64,000 nt of DNA from Phialocephala subalpina (Eukaryota; Ascomycota; Leotiomycetes; Helotiales; Mollisiaceae). The stretch is from assembly GCA_900073065.1 (NCBI GenBank), contig FJOG01000021.1:275370-339369 (forward strand), in the 5' to 3' direction. The position numbers and the translations under genes were made by a program. Below, piece by piece: positions 34,501-48,700 of the stretch. The notes under the pieces are model-generated. The model did no database searches. It saw only the letters and a list, made by a program, of their open reading frames with translations, and was not told the origin of the DNA. The number at the start of each line of letters is the position of its first letter. Position 1 is the first letter of the stretch.

Positions 34501-35108
34501 GGCCGGGGAAGCCGAACTACTCTCCCCAAGACTCACCACTTCCCATCAGCTTCTGACGTGAACATCGACTTCAAGCTCTGATTCGCGGAATCCAGGAGAT
34601 GAGTTGAGGGCTAAAGAAAATAACGATATCCATTCACATGCCAAAACAGAGAAGTGGCCTCAACAAAAAGTACTCGGTACATCGTACCTGCGCCAAATCA
34701 TACGCAGAGGTGGGTACCCTGTACAATCACGAAAAAGCAGTCTTAGGTCTCTGATTCGTACGTTCTGACATCGTGAGATCGGGAGAATGCGGAATCCCAC
34801 CCTTCGTTCGTTTATCACGATCACGTGCGTCTTCCCCTTTTTTTTCGCTCCGGAGGACTTTCCGCGGAGGGCCATGGGATATCGGGTTGCACATGTACTA
34901 TTGGAGATCCATACACGTGTTTCAAAAGATAACGAGTTGTGATTGTAAAGGGGTCTCGGGCGTGGTTGTTTTTGTACCCCGTGTTGGTGGAGTAAGCTCT
35001 CACTCACGAAAAAAAGACAGAACCCCCACGCTCGCTTACCATCAGATATCTCGACACCCTCAAATCGTATCATTTCCGCATGTACTTTCTCTTCCCTTTG
35101 CATATTTA
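31570..35108. other. Gene-sparse region
   Basis: About 3.5 kb without a supported gene. Many overlapping frames of 60-130 codons occur in all phases, none with a domain or splice path. Around 32180-32400 two imperfect direct copies of a CTTCGTTTTCG...CGCGTCG...TTCTCGCTG block occur. No RNA gene is recognised. Confidence 0.4.
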
Positions 35109-35474
35109 TCACGGAAGCAGCCCTCCATCTTTCCATTTCAAGACGGCCTCCTCTCCTTCCATCTTTTCGTCATTCGAAGGTCCAAGAACCGGGCTTGAAA
35201 ATGTGTAAATTCGCTGAGGTGAGAAATCAGACGCGGCTTGACGCCTCCTATCTCGCATTACCGCTTTGAATTCATCCGGCGGCTTTCCGATCCCCGGATC
35301 CAGAATCATGTCAGGATGATCAAAGTGGAAAGTGGGATCGGGGCCACCCTGTCGACTCCACATTTCTAGGGTCTGATCGTCTGTCGTCTCCGCATCCGAG
35401 GGTCTCGCCAAGCATCGTGAGAACTTGAAGACACGACCGGAGAAATGATTTGAATGCGGGATCAATTTCTCCAT
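35109..35474 (-). CDS. Possible small hypothetical protein
   Basis: A 121-codon single-exon frame from the ATG at 35474. Its composition is more protein-like than that of its surroundings (HFDHPDMILDPGIGKPPDEF), with balanced charges and few Cys. It has no signal peptide, membrane segment or known motif. It stands alone in a gene-sparse region. It may be real or chance. Confidence 0.25.
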   Translation of the reverse strand: MEKLIPHSNHFSGRVFKFSRCLARPSDAETTDDQTLEMWSRQGGPDPTFHFDHPDMILDPGIGKPPDEFKAVMRDRRRQAASDFSPQRIYTFSSPVLGPSNDEKMEGEEAVLKWKDGGLLP

Positions 35475-38400
35475 CTTGGAAGAATGACTTGGGAAGAGGA
35501 TAGAGAGAGAGTTTGAATCAAATTGCGGTGTGGGGACGTCGGAAGAGGTTTGCCTGACTGCATTGATCTCCAGTGCATCAGTAAGCGCCTGTTTCCTGCA
35601 ACTTAGGCAGCGCGTTCCGGATATGGGATGCGGCTGATAATTCGGTCAGTATCTCCATTCACAATTCGAGCTCATAATTGGTTTGCATTGCCTCATCTTC
35701 TGTTCCTCCGTTGACGATCACGATGCTTTTTGTTGTACAAGTCATCAAGCCACGAAGATCGAAGCGCTGATGCTTAAGTCTGGACACCGTGACACAGCAT
35801 GAAATGAAGACAAAAAGGAAAAAATGAATGGATGAGAAGCGACAGGACGAGACGGGCCGTGTTTGTGAAATCCTTCCGTAACCCTTGACCCCACAAATCA
35901 AAAATGCCACATTGCGGTTTCCCCAGCATATCACGTCGGATCCCGTATGGAATACTGCGTGATTGGTGACCCCCACGTCTTGTTTTCGTGGAGCTGAGGA
36001 GGGTGGTTTCTATCAATCCAGAAACAACCCCTTGTGATGTTCCAGACTGCCAATTGAGGATATGTGACTGGACTCGTAACGTCTCTTTGAGATTCGAGGG
36101 AGCAAGTCACAGTCACAGAATCCGAAATACGTGCTGTTTGGCTACACGTGTTCTTCGTGAACGTATCAGTTCTCCGTGCTCAGCCTCAGCCCCAGATCCT
36201 CTCAAACAAGGATAACGAGAGATGAAAAGGCACCGAGTGGTCCGGACGCATATTATCTGCCCCGGATATAACGAGTCAGCGGTTGGGAAGACAACAAGAT
36301 CGCGAGATCGTCGGAATGTGTCGTGGTCTATTTCAAGCTGGACCCCTTTTCCCCAGCTTAATCAATTTAAATTTCCCCACGGTGGCGAATCCCATACCTC
36401 AATCCTCGCCATCATCCCCTGAATGATAAGATCCTCGCCTCTTCTAGACGCAGTGGACGTCTAAAAGGATCTAAAAAGGCAAGTGCCAAGATCCCCCTTT
36501 TCAGCTTTGAACTCTTTTTGACAGAAGGACGGGCTAGAAAAGGAAACCACGAAGCCTTTACTTCGGGGAAACCTTTCCGCCAATCCGAAGTCCTGTTTGG
36601 TGTGGAGTGGATGGGACTTCTAGAACGAATTTCGAAGGTTCGAAACGCAGCGCCATGACAGCTTGAACCGCTACCCCACCGGCGCCGAGATGTCACAAAG
36701 TCTCTTTTTGATACCGTATGCTCGATTGGTAATTTGGCTTGCGAGCGACGAGAATTTTTGTGACTCTTGGGGTCAAAACGCAGTCAATGCTATGCCAACG
36801 GCTGATGATGTGCTGGTGAGAGGCTGAGGGATCATGGCGATGATGAGATGATGAGATGAGGTTTGGGGTCCCCTGAATGGAGATGATTCGGCTTTGTACC
36901 GTTCACGCCACTACCGCTGACTCCATCGACTCCAAGATATGATGCTCCACCCCGCCAGTCAGGCACGTTGCATCAATTGCTTCATGTTCTGGTACCCTAT
37001 CACTTCGTCACGTCTTGTCTTACTCAGCGCGGTACAGCTTTCATGATGAGTGAGTTGACGAAGACTCTTCACGTTCTCAGCCGTTATCTCACTTTATCCT
37101 ATCTCAGTTTTAGAATCAATTGCGTCATCGCTTTTCACAAGCATTTTTTCTTCACATGCAGGAACGCACCATAAAGAAAGTTGGGGGTCGCGTCCTTACA
37201 TTATCATTTATGGGTCCTCTGCTTGCCTCTAAAAAATCAATAATTCGCTCCGGTTTCGCTCATTTTTATTTCCCACGATGATGTTTCGGATTGTCAGAAA
37301 AGGGGATTCCGATTCTTTGTCTGGTCTCAGGATCCAGTAAAAGAGGCGGGATTCTCCATACGGGGGTCTAAGGGATGGTCAAAAATTGGAGCAGTGTTCA
37401 TCCCACCGGACCGAAGAAGGGCCCTGAAAAGGAGTCCGACCGAGTCTTTACTCCAAATGAATTTGATGATGAGGTTTGATATCTTTTTGCTCCGCTTTTG
37501 GAGCAGAATCTGAGCAAGATTTTTCAGTTTTAAAACCTCGCCGTTTTGTTCTCGCCGATTGATATTTTCATTTTTATGGAGAAGGTGGGAAGGTGGAAGC
37601 GAGGCAAGAGAGGAAGCGGTCAATGTTCAAACGCCGACGCTACCTTTCCCCCTTTCCGCCTCTCCATGATGGCAACATCGCCCCTTCCAAGCTTCTCCAG
37701 ATTCACATCCCTTCCAAGGTCAAGGTCAAGTCCAAGCCAAACCTAGAACGTGTCGTCACCGCCAAAAACCCTCGATACGGGGAACAGGACATCATCGACA
37801 CAAGGATACCCATCTACGCGCACGAGTCATACGTCTCCAAACCCGCTGTTCCTTGCTGAGGAAGTGACAACACAGATGGATCGGCGCCTGTATCGGGAGT
37901 TGGATACTAGTTTGGGATTTTAGGGTGAGGAGGGAGATTGATGTGTGGCTAGAATGGGCAAAGTGGGGAAGGGGATCCGGGGAATCTTCGTGAGTTGAGG
38001 CTCGTGTTGACGCTACGACACAAGAGAACAAATGCCGGGCTTGGGTACGGCATCCAGAGTTGGCATGCGTCAAGACGACCCCAAGAGCGCATGACATGTT
38101 TGGGGAAGTGAAGGAGAGGTTTGTGAGGATGTTTCGGCATCGTTACACAAAATCAAAACCAGACCCCAGTATCCGTGGGGAAAGATGGAAAGCCACAGCC
38201 TCAGTGAGGCTGAGCTGCCAGGGAACATTCTTTTTTTAGGCCTCTCGGCAATCCTTCCTCCAAGCCAAACCCCTTCTCCGAACATCATGCAATTCCTCTC
38301 CATGTTTCACCTGGCTCTCGTTCGGATACAAGGACCGGTATATACCGGTCTTCATTACTCGCTGCTACAGTATGTGCTCATGAACTGATCCAGATGCGAG

Positions 38401-41400
38401 AGAGTCAAGTCAAAACTGAATTGAGACGAAAAACTTACGAGTTCCCCGGATTTTTTGACGGGGCAGATGCAAATACGACACCACCTTCTCTCATTGCCGA
38501 AGAATCACGAATGCATCTCGGGACTCGGTTTCACGGGAGATCGTACTTTGCAGCTCTTGTGGCGCTTACTTTTTGTTGCTTGCTTGTGAATGGAGTGGAT
38601 GGCGTGGATGAGAGGTGAGTGGAGGGGATGCGAGAAGCGGGGACTGAAGAGGGGCTTTGATGTTGATATCACGCGTTTGGATACATGCTATGATGTGATC
38701 AGATCAAATCATCAACCATCCAAAGCGTTACGTTTCTCCAACGAAACACAGGAAAAGAGGAGTAATTACCGAGACACCCGGGACTTCATTCGCTCTGATC
38801 CAATCATCCTATGAGATGTTGAGTTATGTGAAAATCTGACAAGCTTTGATGATTGATACTAACTGCTGTTCATGTCTTGTCATGCATAACTTGCCTTGTT
38901 TTCACCAAGTTTAAAAAAAAATTTCTTCAGAGGTAGATGTATCAAAAGTACGAAGCAGTACGAAAGGAATCCCCGGATTGAAAGACAGATCGTCAACCCC
39001 ACAAAACGCCATGTCATTGCGGAAACTCAAAACTCTGCCCGCATAAGCTCTCTTCCGGCTCAGACCTCCAAGTGTTTCCATCAGTCCATCACCTCATATC
39101 ACGAGTCAGGGGCTACAACTCTAGAACCCAATTTCAAGGTTAGAAAGGGAAAGCTAGAGAGTGAGGAGAAAGAGATAGGAAGACAGAGCTCCGAGCTGGG
39201 GTGCATTTTGGCTTCGTGGGGTAAGGAGGAGGACGGGAGAGAGAGAGCAAGATATCAGCATTAGGTTACATTCCAGCTTTACGCCTCCCCCAAGTTGAAC
39301 TCAATCCAAGAACGGGCTATATCTGAAGTTGATAATATCCCAATCAGGTCTCACCCCAGCCTTCCATTCCTGGCATTTTGAACGAGTCGCGTGCTCTTGC
39401 TCCTAACTGGTGGAAATTGCATAACTCACCAAACCTTAGAAGCCCTTGGAACCCAAAACACGAAACCCGAAAAGCCAAAAGTTGTAAAGGGCAAAGCGCA
39501 AATGAGATCTGAGGAACCTTCAGGATTTCCTGATTGGGTCTTTCCGCATTTCACGTCCAAGGGTTTGGGATTGGGATCCTGAGAAAGAGAAACGTAAGGT
39601 TACAGATACCCCACGTTTCAAACGATGACGGATAGAACGGCGTTTAAGGAAAGAGGGTAAGGTTTACGAGTCGCGCTCAAATCCGAGGCGAGGCCTGGCT
39701 GACGCCGAGTATGGGGTCGAATCACTGGGGAAGGGGGATTGGGTTGGAATGGAGGGGACGACAGCACATCATGACGAATCAATAGGATCGTGTTCCAGGC
39801 ACCGAGATGACTGGGAGTGAGGATGTGGGATGAGATGCGCTGAGCTGGGCGGATGTTGTGGAAGGTTGACGTTGTGTTACGGTGATATGCGTGTGATTCA
39901 GCTCGAGGCTGGAGGCAGAGTCAGCAAGCAGATGAAAGGGAGGAAGTTTCAAGGCATACTATCTCGTAATATTTACTTTTTTCTTCATTCCTCTCAAATT
40001 CTCAACAATTTGATACATCTGCATGAAAGCAACATCTCTTACCGCCATTCCAAATAATCGAACAGCTCATACGTATCACATCACCATCGTCTCAGCCCTC
40101 GACTCGAACCTCAAAATCCAATCTCCAGCTTGCATCGCATCTGCATCCACGGACCCGCGACTATCTCCCGCAGCCCAACCCAATTGCCTCCACTCAATTC
40201 TATCGATATTACCCCATCGAGCCTAACCCATCCCCCATATCTCTCACTAAAAGATAAAAAAAATGAAAATAATTCCCCACTCTCCCCACCAAAAAAAAAA
40301 GACCAGCGGGTGCAGAAAAAGAAAAATAGGACCGTGAAGGGAGGAAGCCCACAAGGCGTGTGTGTTGACAGAGGTAGAATCCAATCTCGGCGTGCGCGAG
40401 ACTGCTTTTGGAGCGACAACCCAGAGAGGGATGGAGTCATCATTACTGTATTTGTATGAGAGTTGGATCTTCCTTGCGTGGTTGATGGTTGTGTTGATGA
40501 CGGCTTCCCCAGGCAGCCCCAGTTCTCTCACCCCTTCTTCCCAGGCTTTCCAGATTCCAGCGCAATCTCACCCACTGATCAGCACAGCACAGCACATCAG
40601 CCCCCAAAGTCCGACACCCGATCAGATACCAAGAATCGGTGCCAACAAGTCCAAGATATAATCATTTATTTTACTTTTGAGCAGGGTGCCTACCCGAGGG
40701 CAAAGCAAATACCGTGCCATGACATGCCAATGCCAGGCTGGCTGTTCGAGGGCAGCTACAGGCGCACCAAGGCCAGAGGGTGAAAAAAGCCTGCGACTGC
40801 CCAGTGCTGGGCTGCTGTTGTTTCCTTTCTGCCTTCAAAAGTGAACGTCGATGCTGCTGTATGCAGACATCATGCTGTAGTGAAGCAGACATAGAACCAT
40901 AGATACATACTCGTACATAAAGAGTACATAAACAGGACATACATCGATAATACCATTATTAAGCCTTCTCCCGCCTCCAAGCACACAAGCATGCTCTCAA
41001 CTCTACTCCACTTCCACTGTCCTCCCTGACTCTTGCACGCCCCCCGTCCATCAAGCCCCCATCCCAGGCTAACCTCTACTCCGCTAAGCCCCTACTCCCC
41101 TACCCCCTAGCTGCTACGCTCACCCACCCGATTTTGATACGCGGTTCCCCCCACCCACGTCCTGCGCCCACACAATCCGCCAGGTTCCGTGGCTCCCAGT
41201 GTATAATAGACAACGCCCGGCACATCTCCTCCTCCGTTTTACTGCCCCGAATTTTCGAATTTCCAGAAGAATCAACACCCACACCTGCACACCACCAATA
41301 TTCGCCACGACTATACACCACAACACATAGTCAACACTCCACCACGACCATTACCACCAATACACAGAGAATACATCTATTCGTGACGACAATTATCGAC

Positions 41401-41463
41401 CTTCAGTTTCTTGTTGCGGGCAGATTTCAGTGACCATACCAACATCGCTGCGGCGGCGATCAC
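35475..41463. other. Long upstream region of creA
   Basis: About 6 kb with only overlapping short frames in all phases. It includes an 18-bp perfect palindrome at 38333-38350 and a CA-rich leader at about 41270-41400, just before creA. Such long, frame-poor DNA is common upstream of fungal regulators with long untranslated leaders, but no transcript can be seen from sequence. Confidence 0.45.
41079..41154 (+). promoter_or_regulatory. Candidate CreA self-binding sites upstream of creA
   Basis: CTCCGC at 41079-41084 and CCCCAC at 41149-41154 match the reverse complement of the CreA consensus SYGGRG. CreA-type repressors are known to regulate their own gene. Single 6-mers are frequent by chance in such a C-rich stretch, so this is weak. 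A TATA-like GTATAATA lies at 41201. Confidence 0.3.
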
Positions 41464-42720
41464 ATGCAACGCGCATCTTCTTCAGTAGATTTTTCAAGTC
41501 TACTGAATCCCCAGTCGAACTTGGAACGAGAGCAGGAGGCCGCACGCAAGAAGTTAGCAGAGATCCACGCTGCGCAGGAGGCAGAGCGTGAAGCACAAAT
41601 GGCGGCCGTCAGTATGATGCCACAGATGAATGGGGGGATACATGGAGACGACCGACAAGACCTGCCCCGACCATACAAATGCCCTCTGTGCGATAAGGCA
41701 TTCCACCGTCTAGAACATCAGACCAGACACATTCGAACACATACGGGCGAGAAGCCACACGCCTGCCAATTCCCAGGCTGCACGAAGCGATTCTCGAGAT
41801 CGGACGAACTGACGAGGCACTCGAGGATACACAACAACCCCAACTCGAGGAGGAGTAACAAGGCACAGCAAGCTGTTCAACAGGCGGTCGAGAATGGACT
41901 CTCGCACACTCCATCAATGGCTCAGATGATGCCCCCTCCAAACAAGATGTCGAGATCCGCACCCGCATCAGCCATCGGCTCCCCGAACGTCTCTCCTCCC
42001 CATTCCTTCGCCCAATACAACAGCGGCCTCTCAAGTCTCAACCCCTACGGTCGAAGTCTAGGCGGAAGTCCCAACAACGGCCAAAACCTCGACATCAACC
42101 TCCTCGCCACAGCCGCAACCCAAGTCGAGCGCGAAAGCACCCTCGCAACATCCCACCCCCACCGTCACCACCCATACTACAGCCATTCCTCTCACAGCAG
42201 CCGAAACCACCTTCCCTCCCTCTCCGCCTACGCGATGTCGAGATCCCATTCTCACGACGAAGATGACCATTACGCGCATCGACATGCGAAGAAATCGAGA
42301 CCCAACTCCCCCAACAGCACCGCACCCTCCTCCCCAACCTTCTCCCACGATTCCCTCTCCCCAACACCAGACCACACACCCCTCGCGACACCCGCACACT
42401 CACCCCGTCTCCGTCCCTACGGCGGCGGCTACGACCTCCCCGGCATCCGAAACCTAACTCTCCAACACACACCCGCACTCGCACCCATGGAACCACAGCA
42501 TCTCGATGGTCAATACCACGTCAATAGCACTACGACTTCTGCTCCTAGAACTGGTCTCACTATTTCGGATATTATGTCAAGAACGGATGGGACGCAGAGG
42601 AAATTACCGGTTCCGCAGGTGCCGAAGGTGGCTGTTCAGGATCTGTTGACGCCGGGGGATAATGGGTTTAATTCGAGTGGGCAGAGTAGTACGACGGGGA
42701 GTGTTGCTGGGGATATGTAA
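41464..42720 (+). CDS. creA: CreA/CRE1 carbon catabolite repressor, C2H2 zinc finger
   Basis: The nuclear DNA-binding repressor that shuts off genes for alternative carbon use when glucose is present, by binding SYGGRG sites. It is an intronless gene of 418 residues from the ATG at 41464. Two C2H2 fingers occupy residues 71-123: [19 protein letters not shown] (Cys73, Cys76, His89, His93) and [19 protein letters not shown] (Cys101, Cys106, His119, His123), joined by the TGEKPHA linker. This finger pair is nearly invariant in CreA/Mig1 proteins. Downstream are Ser/Pro-rich regions, an acidic/His patch ([18 protein letters not shown]) and the C-terminal block [13 protein letters not shown] that resembles the CreA repression motif. 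The MQRASS...VDFSSLLNP start is typical of Pezizomycotina CreA. It sits alone between 11-kb gene-sparse flanks. Confidence 0.96.
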   Translation: MQRASSSVDFSSLLNPQSNLEREQEAARKKLAEIHAAQEAEREAQMAAVSMMPQMNGGIHGDDRQDLPRPYKCPLCDKAFHRLEHQTRHIRTHTGEKPHACQFPGCTKRFSRSDELTRHSRIHNNPNSRRSNKAQQAVQQAVENGLSHTPSMAQMMPPPNKMSRSAPASAIGSPNVSPPHSFAQYNSGLSSLNPYGRSLGGSPNNGQNLDINLLATAATQVERESTLATSHPHRHHPYYSHSSHSSRNHLPSLSAYAMSRSHSHDEDDHYAHRHAKKSRPNSPNSTAPSSPTFSHDSLSPTPDHTPLATPAHSPRLRPYGGGYDLPGIRNLTLQHTPALAPMEPQHLDGQYHVNSTTTSAPRTGLTISDIMSRTDGTQRKLPVPQVPKVAVQDLLTPGDNGFNSSGQSSTTGSVAGDM

Positions 42721-45700
42721 TCGTCGAGAGATCACGCCAAAAGCATAATTGGGATGTTTCAGTCACCATGGAAGGAAAGGGAAACAGAGGATCGCCTGAC
42801 GGCATATGGAGCCAATCACTTTTTCGACGACCGATAATTACTCGACTTCGACTTTGGCTCGACTCGAGATCTCCACACAACGACATCACACAACGGCATT
42901 TGCGTGCTTCGAAGCTGCGCATTTGTCCTTTTCACGGCGGTATTGTTTTTGTACGTATAGGATTAGCGCGCGCGCAGTATAGACTTGCTTTCTGTTCGAT
43001 TCAACGACAACATTTTCTACTCTTTGTTTGGTATGGATTATGGCACGCTTCTCCGTCTTCTAAGACTGGTTGAGTTTGATGGGGCTCATGTTCTCTATAG
43101 ATGGGCCTTAAGCTACTTGCTTGGCCGGAAGCGGAGCAGGTTGCTACTTGGGAGGTTATTTGCTGTTTGTTTTGTTACAACTTGTTTTAGCACGGGGTAT
43201 CTCTTGGGATGGAGTACTGGCTTGGGAGCATCAGGGGACGACACAGAGCTGAGTTGCAGTGGATGAACAGAAGATGAATAAAACCTATTTGCCCTACAAA
43301 ATCACTTCCTTTCTCCTTATCTTTTGAGTATAATCATCACATGTGCAATAGTGAGACATCGGTACAGACACATGCTTTTCATTTCTCGTATCTTGGAAGT
43401 CATCGATACATCTCACATGTACTGTACTTTTCACATGGTAAGTCTCATCTGACATTCTTTGGGCTCCCCCACACATTCTCTCCTGCTGATCGGTGATCCA
43501 AGGCTGCCACACCTCCGCACCCACACTCCACTTTCGACGTTTGATTCCACACCAACCAAAAGCTGACGGCGGCATCGCCGCAGCCACACTGACTGCATGG
43601 AAAGTTTAATCTCACATATGTCATCAACTCAAATCCAAATTCAAAACGGTACTTTTGAACAATTTCGTCATCAAGGTTTTGGTTCTCGTACCTTTACGAG
43701 TACCTCGTACCTTGGTCAATTATTCGCCTCGGACTCGCTTTTGGTACTTGATACTTACCGAGCTTTCACATGCCCGAGGGCTCACGATGCTCGCGGGACT
43801 TTATCCCGGGCCTGTACGCACAGTCAAGATTTTCGGTACAAGTTTTTTAAGTAGCATTGCATCTCCTGCACGAGAAGTTGAATTTTTTACCTGGTTACCT
43901 TGGCGGAAAGGATAGTATCCTGCATCTACAGAGTCGCTTCTTCACATACACAGGCACATTATCTGCTGTTTTTGGTTGCATTGCATGTGTATGTAGGAAC
44001 GGATGAGGAGATAAGATTGATAATACTGCTTGCTCGGTTCCAAAGCGAGGTCTACCATGGCATCACCTACCTATCTTTCCGCTAGCATCTGTCAAGATCG
44101 GTCTTGCGAGGAGGAGAGATAGGAAGAAAAGTCGAAATTCTCCGTGGCTCTGCGGCGGCAAAAGTCCCGGTACTAGGGTGTGCGCGTCCGCGGTCTTTCG
44201 CTTCCTCACTTTTGTATGAGGCTGCTCTGGGGACCGGGAGGGGAAATGGGGAAATGGGGAGATGAACCGCTGCGCCTGCGTGCGTTTATGGAAAGGGCCC
44301 GATGGGTGTTGAAGCGCGCATGGAGTGTCATCAGGATCGATGGAGAGACGTCGGTCGGTCAATTTTTCGGGCCGGATACATTCATCCTTCCCTACCTTTG
44401 ATGCTTTGAGGCCAGGAGTAGAAACAGGATCTCACGTTTTACAGCATGTTAGCAAGGCTCGGATGTGATGTGACAGATAGGGATTGAAAAGTACAGAGGT
44501 GGAAAAATGGAGATCAGGGGTAAGTGCGAGGGTTTGAAGAGCAAGCGAGCTGGCGGGGTTGCGGAGCGAGCGTGGGGGAAGTGGAGAGATCAGGGGTAAA
44601 GATACATGCTACGATTTCAGATTTCAAGGGTGGTTCGGAACGAGATCTGGCACTTCGACGACGACGACGACTCGACGAGTGTTTCGTCGGTTGGCCCGAT
44701 CCGGAGAGATTGCTGAATCTAGCAGGTGTTGCGAATAGGTAGTTCCTGCTTCTTCTTTTTGTTGGGTTGGAAGTTGGAAAGTGCTTTCGAGGAAGGAGTG
44801 GGAGTGTTCCTTGCAGACGCACCTCCTTCACCAAATTTCGTTGAGATCGCTGTCACATGTTTTCCCGTTGTTGCATTTATTTAGATTGAGCACTTTGATG
44901 CCGGCCGGCTTTGTTTCCTTCCAGAAGCAAACTCGGTAAGTAACCGATAATTGATTGTTTTCTTTCCTCTTCCGATCCTTCAATCACTCGTTTCCCAGTT
45001 GCTGAGGAAATCAAGTTCGACGTTCGAGGAACGTGCAATATTTCATGATCATTAATAGTCGTTAAGTTTAAGTATCACAACATAAGTTCTCCTTTCTCAT
45101 GGTTTAAGTTCTTACCGCTTATCATACACAACATATATGTCGATGTCGTGCATCTCAACTGTTACTCTATATGAAGCATCCATCTCTTCCAAACTCGGCA
45201 ACGTACCGAACAAGTCGTTGCACTACTTATATTGCGTTCGATTAATGAGACGAAAGTGGGTTACAGCACAACCTTAGTGGGGAGATTCGGTACAGTGCCG
45301 AGGATAATTGCACGATTTATATTGATGATCGCCCGGAGGAGGGGACGTTCGGATACTGCCTGAATACATCGGAGAGAAATCGACATCTCACTCTCACATC
45401 TTCTCAACCGGCACTACCACCCATTTCAATTCTCCGTCCTCAGTCCGAAAAATTCGGGAGATCGCCATGCATCACACCCTCAATCCTCTCTTCTCTTCCG
45501 TGGCTGCCACACTCAAGTTCCGGAGATGAATATAGATTGCTCAAGGCAGACATTTAACTTCGGGAAGCCGGGTACCAGTTTTCTCCCGATAACAATTGAA
45601 GAGGCAGAGGAAAATCCCTCCCGATTCAAGCTCTCATTCCGTGAATAAGCTGTCTGCTTTATCGGTTCTTTCGGCTGGCAGCTATTTTGGCTGAATGCGA

Positions 45701-48700
45701 GGCGTGGCTGTATGCCGGGCGCTTGATCGAGTAACGAAAGCTTATCTTTTGAGAATGGCGAGCAGAAAATTTGCAGATGGGAAGGCAGATTGTTACTGAT
45801 GAGGTAGAGCTATTGAGATAGATGAATTTGGAGTCGGAATAGCCTTCAAGTAAAGTAGCTGCGAAAGAGTTTGGATGCAGGATGACTTGCATCGCGATTT
45901 CTCGCGTGGTAAAGTCGCATCGCAGACTTTCATCACTTCTCATTTCCCAAGTACCGGTTTACATCTCGTAAAGACGGTACTTGTCGCTTGGAAAATGCAA
46001 GACGGGATAGAATGATGATCGCTGTAGAAAAATATAGCCGCGGGGGCCTATAGCCGCTCGCCTCGTATATTGAGAAATAGGGGAAATGAGGCGGCTCGCT
46101 TACTGGGTAATGGGTATATTGGGCGAATTCAGTGAGTTTTGGTCCTCAACAAATAAACAAAATATTTGTTGACATGTGTAACTTGAAAAGGTGTCTTCCA
46201 ACAAGAAAGAAAGTAAGTGAATAGGGGCAAGGATCTTGATGAATGCTTCACTTGAAGTTGAATATGAGTTCTGTTGGCTGGTCTACCAACCCCAACATAT
46301 GGGGAAGCACAATTTCGCTTCCTTATACCTATCCAGATTTGAACAGTAACATAGAAATAACGTGAGGTTCTAGCCTCATGTCGTGACGAGGCGTAACACG
46401 TTGTGTTTCCTGTGTTGGCAATTTGTGCCTCGACACAACATCCCCATCCATATCCATTCCCTCACCTCCGCACCCGCACCCGCAACCATTGAAGGAAACG
46501 AAGTAAGAGTGGTGTGTCTGGGGGGAAAGGAGATTGAGTTCTGACTTTTCATGCGGGGTGGAGAGATGGTGGGGTGGAATGATGGGATGTTAGAATTGGG
46601 GTTGTAAATGGCGTGTTGGGTTTTGTTACACAACTTGAAGAAATTTGATGTTGCAGATGTTGGAGAGGAGAAGATGGGAGAGCTTGTCCGTCAATCGGAA
46701 GTAGCTGTCCTGTACCTCGTTGTAGCTTTGACAGGAGGAGGTTGCTGACCCCTGAATATCAGACTTCGAAAGTCCAAGCACATGACACTGCATTCATTCA
46801 AGAATATCAAAAAGACCACGCGTTCAATTACCAGATTCAAGCTGACTCAGGTACGTCTCCACCACTTGTAATATCAAGATCGATCAGAAAATCAGTACTG
46901 CGATGAGAAAGCAGCGAAGTGGTGTCCTCATATCTGGACCGCCCGCCTTTGCATGTCGGTCCCGAACAACAAACAACGCTCGTCTCTCCCGAAACAATAA
47001 AGGAACCTGGTTCTTCCGCTCAAACTTACGACCTCCTTTCCCTCATCTCCACACGTCTTGTCCTCAAAAGAGTAATACACTGCGTGATCTCTGGACGCCA
47101 TCTTCATATCGCTCATCCTACCCCGCAGTCAAACTTCGAAAATGCGGGGTAGATCTAGCATCAGACTCCTCCCTATGCTTTCGGAGATCCATCGGAAAAT
47201 AAAAATAGCTCCACCTGCTGATAACAGTCCAAAGAGCAGATTAACAGGAAACAATTAAAGCGAGAAATACAATCCATGATCTCGCCACTCTCTAGAACAC
47301 CATGCCGCTGTTACCCCAGATTTTTTTGGTGCGTGGTACCGAACCGTGCTCTCCGTATAAAACAGTACTGATAGGTATCCCTTCCCATGCACATGTCAGT
47401 TGTTTAAGGTTTGGATTGTGGAAATGTAACGCTCCAGCCTTTGAAGCCCCGGAATGCGTTCCCCGCAGTGAGATGTGATCCCGTATCGGATGCACGGCAC
47501 GGAAGGTTTTGCTTTTGCTGTAGCTTTCAGTGCATGATGTGTGAGAATGAGGGGAAGGAAGTGTATTGCCTTGACTCAGCCAGAGTTAAGACTTTGTTTC
47601 AGGGTTGAAGATCACTGCTGTCGGAATCGTACTCGTACCGTATTGCCTCGTTACGACATGACGAGTTCGCCGTCTTAACTTGACTTTCGGAATACTTCCG
47701 ACGACTTGAGTTGATGAGTGAACGTCCCAGTCTTCCTGATTGTACCTTTGTCTTCGATCCAAGGGCTCCTCTGTGACAGAAATGGATAGAGATCACTAAG
47801 ATTCAAATGTCAGGACTGTTTACTCTTTGGGACTTGTACCTGTCAAAAGCAGTCAAACCGCACATGAAGCTAAGGATCGATTCCAGCATTGTCACAATCT
47901 GAGTAAGCCCCCAGCAGCCTGTCCACGGAACCCACTAGTACCAAACCAGGACAATTCGGCACAGTAAGCCCCCTAAACCCTCTCAACTAGGCAATCCCAT
48001 CCATTCCCCAACAACCCCAAGATTACTCTACAGAAATCGTAAAAGCCTGCAAATCAGCATCTCCCTCTCGTACAAAGCACGTCCCAAAAGACCCAGCCCT
48101 CCCAGAACTCTAAATTTACATCCCCTCATCTCCACCACCGTCATCACACACCAAACCCCACCACACAGCCCCGGATTCCCTTATCTCCCTCTAACCACAT
48201 CCGCACAAATCATATCTCTCTCCTTCCCCAAAATGCTTCCAGATCAAGATGTCGTGTCTTGCTCCTGCCTGTCTAGAACACGCTCCGAAAGCTCACTGGA
48301 GGAAGAAAGAAGACCAAACAAACCGCACCGGTTTCGTCTCATCTCTCATCAGCAAATGAGACCAATGAAGCACGTCACCATCTAGTGTGAGGTTAGAAAC
48401 GCTTCCCCAATGAATAAAAAGCGAGAGATAGGAGAAAGCGTCGCGGAATCCCTATCTTGAGTTCCAGCGTTACATCTGGTCTCCAAGCCCTAGTGGGGGC
48501 AATCAACCTCAGTCTCGGCTGTCCTACCCCACAGGAGCAGCGCAAGGATAGGACGGCCCAACCCCACGGGGAAGCATGCACACCTCTGCATCCAACACGA
48601 AACCTCCTATCACGACTCCAACAATTGAGTGGGATGGTAATACCAAAAGGCGGTGTCGCAAACACTTGCATGATGCCAGTAACACGGAATACGTTCGATG

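Noticed and set aside
35475..41463. Various frames of 60-140 codons upstream of creA (for example 38896-39264)
   Set aside because: Frequency and composition are as expected by chance in moderately GC-rich DNA; no domains or splice links.
41609..42496. Minus-strand frames opposite creA
   Set aside because: Shadows of a GC-rich, Ser/Pro-rich coding region with no independent signals.
46146..46172. 10-bp-stem hairpin TCAACAAATA...TATTTGTTGA
   Set aside because: An AT-rich hairpin of this size is common by chance and bacterial-type terminators do not apply here.
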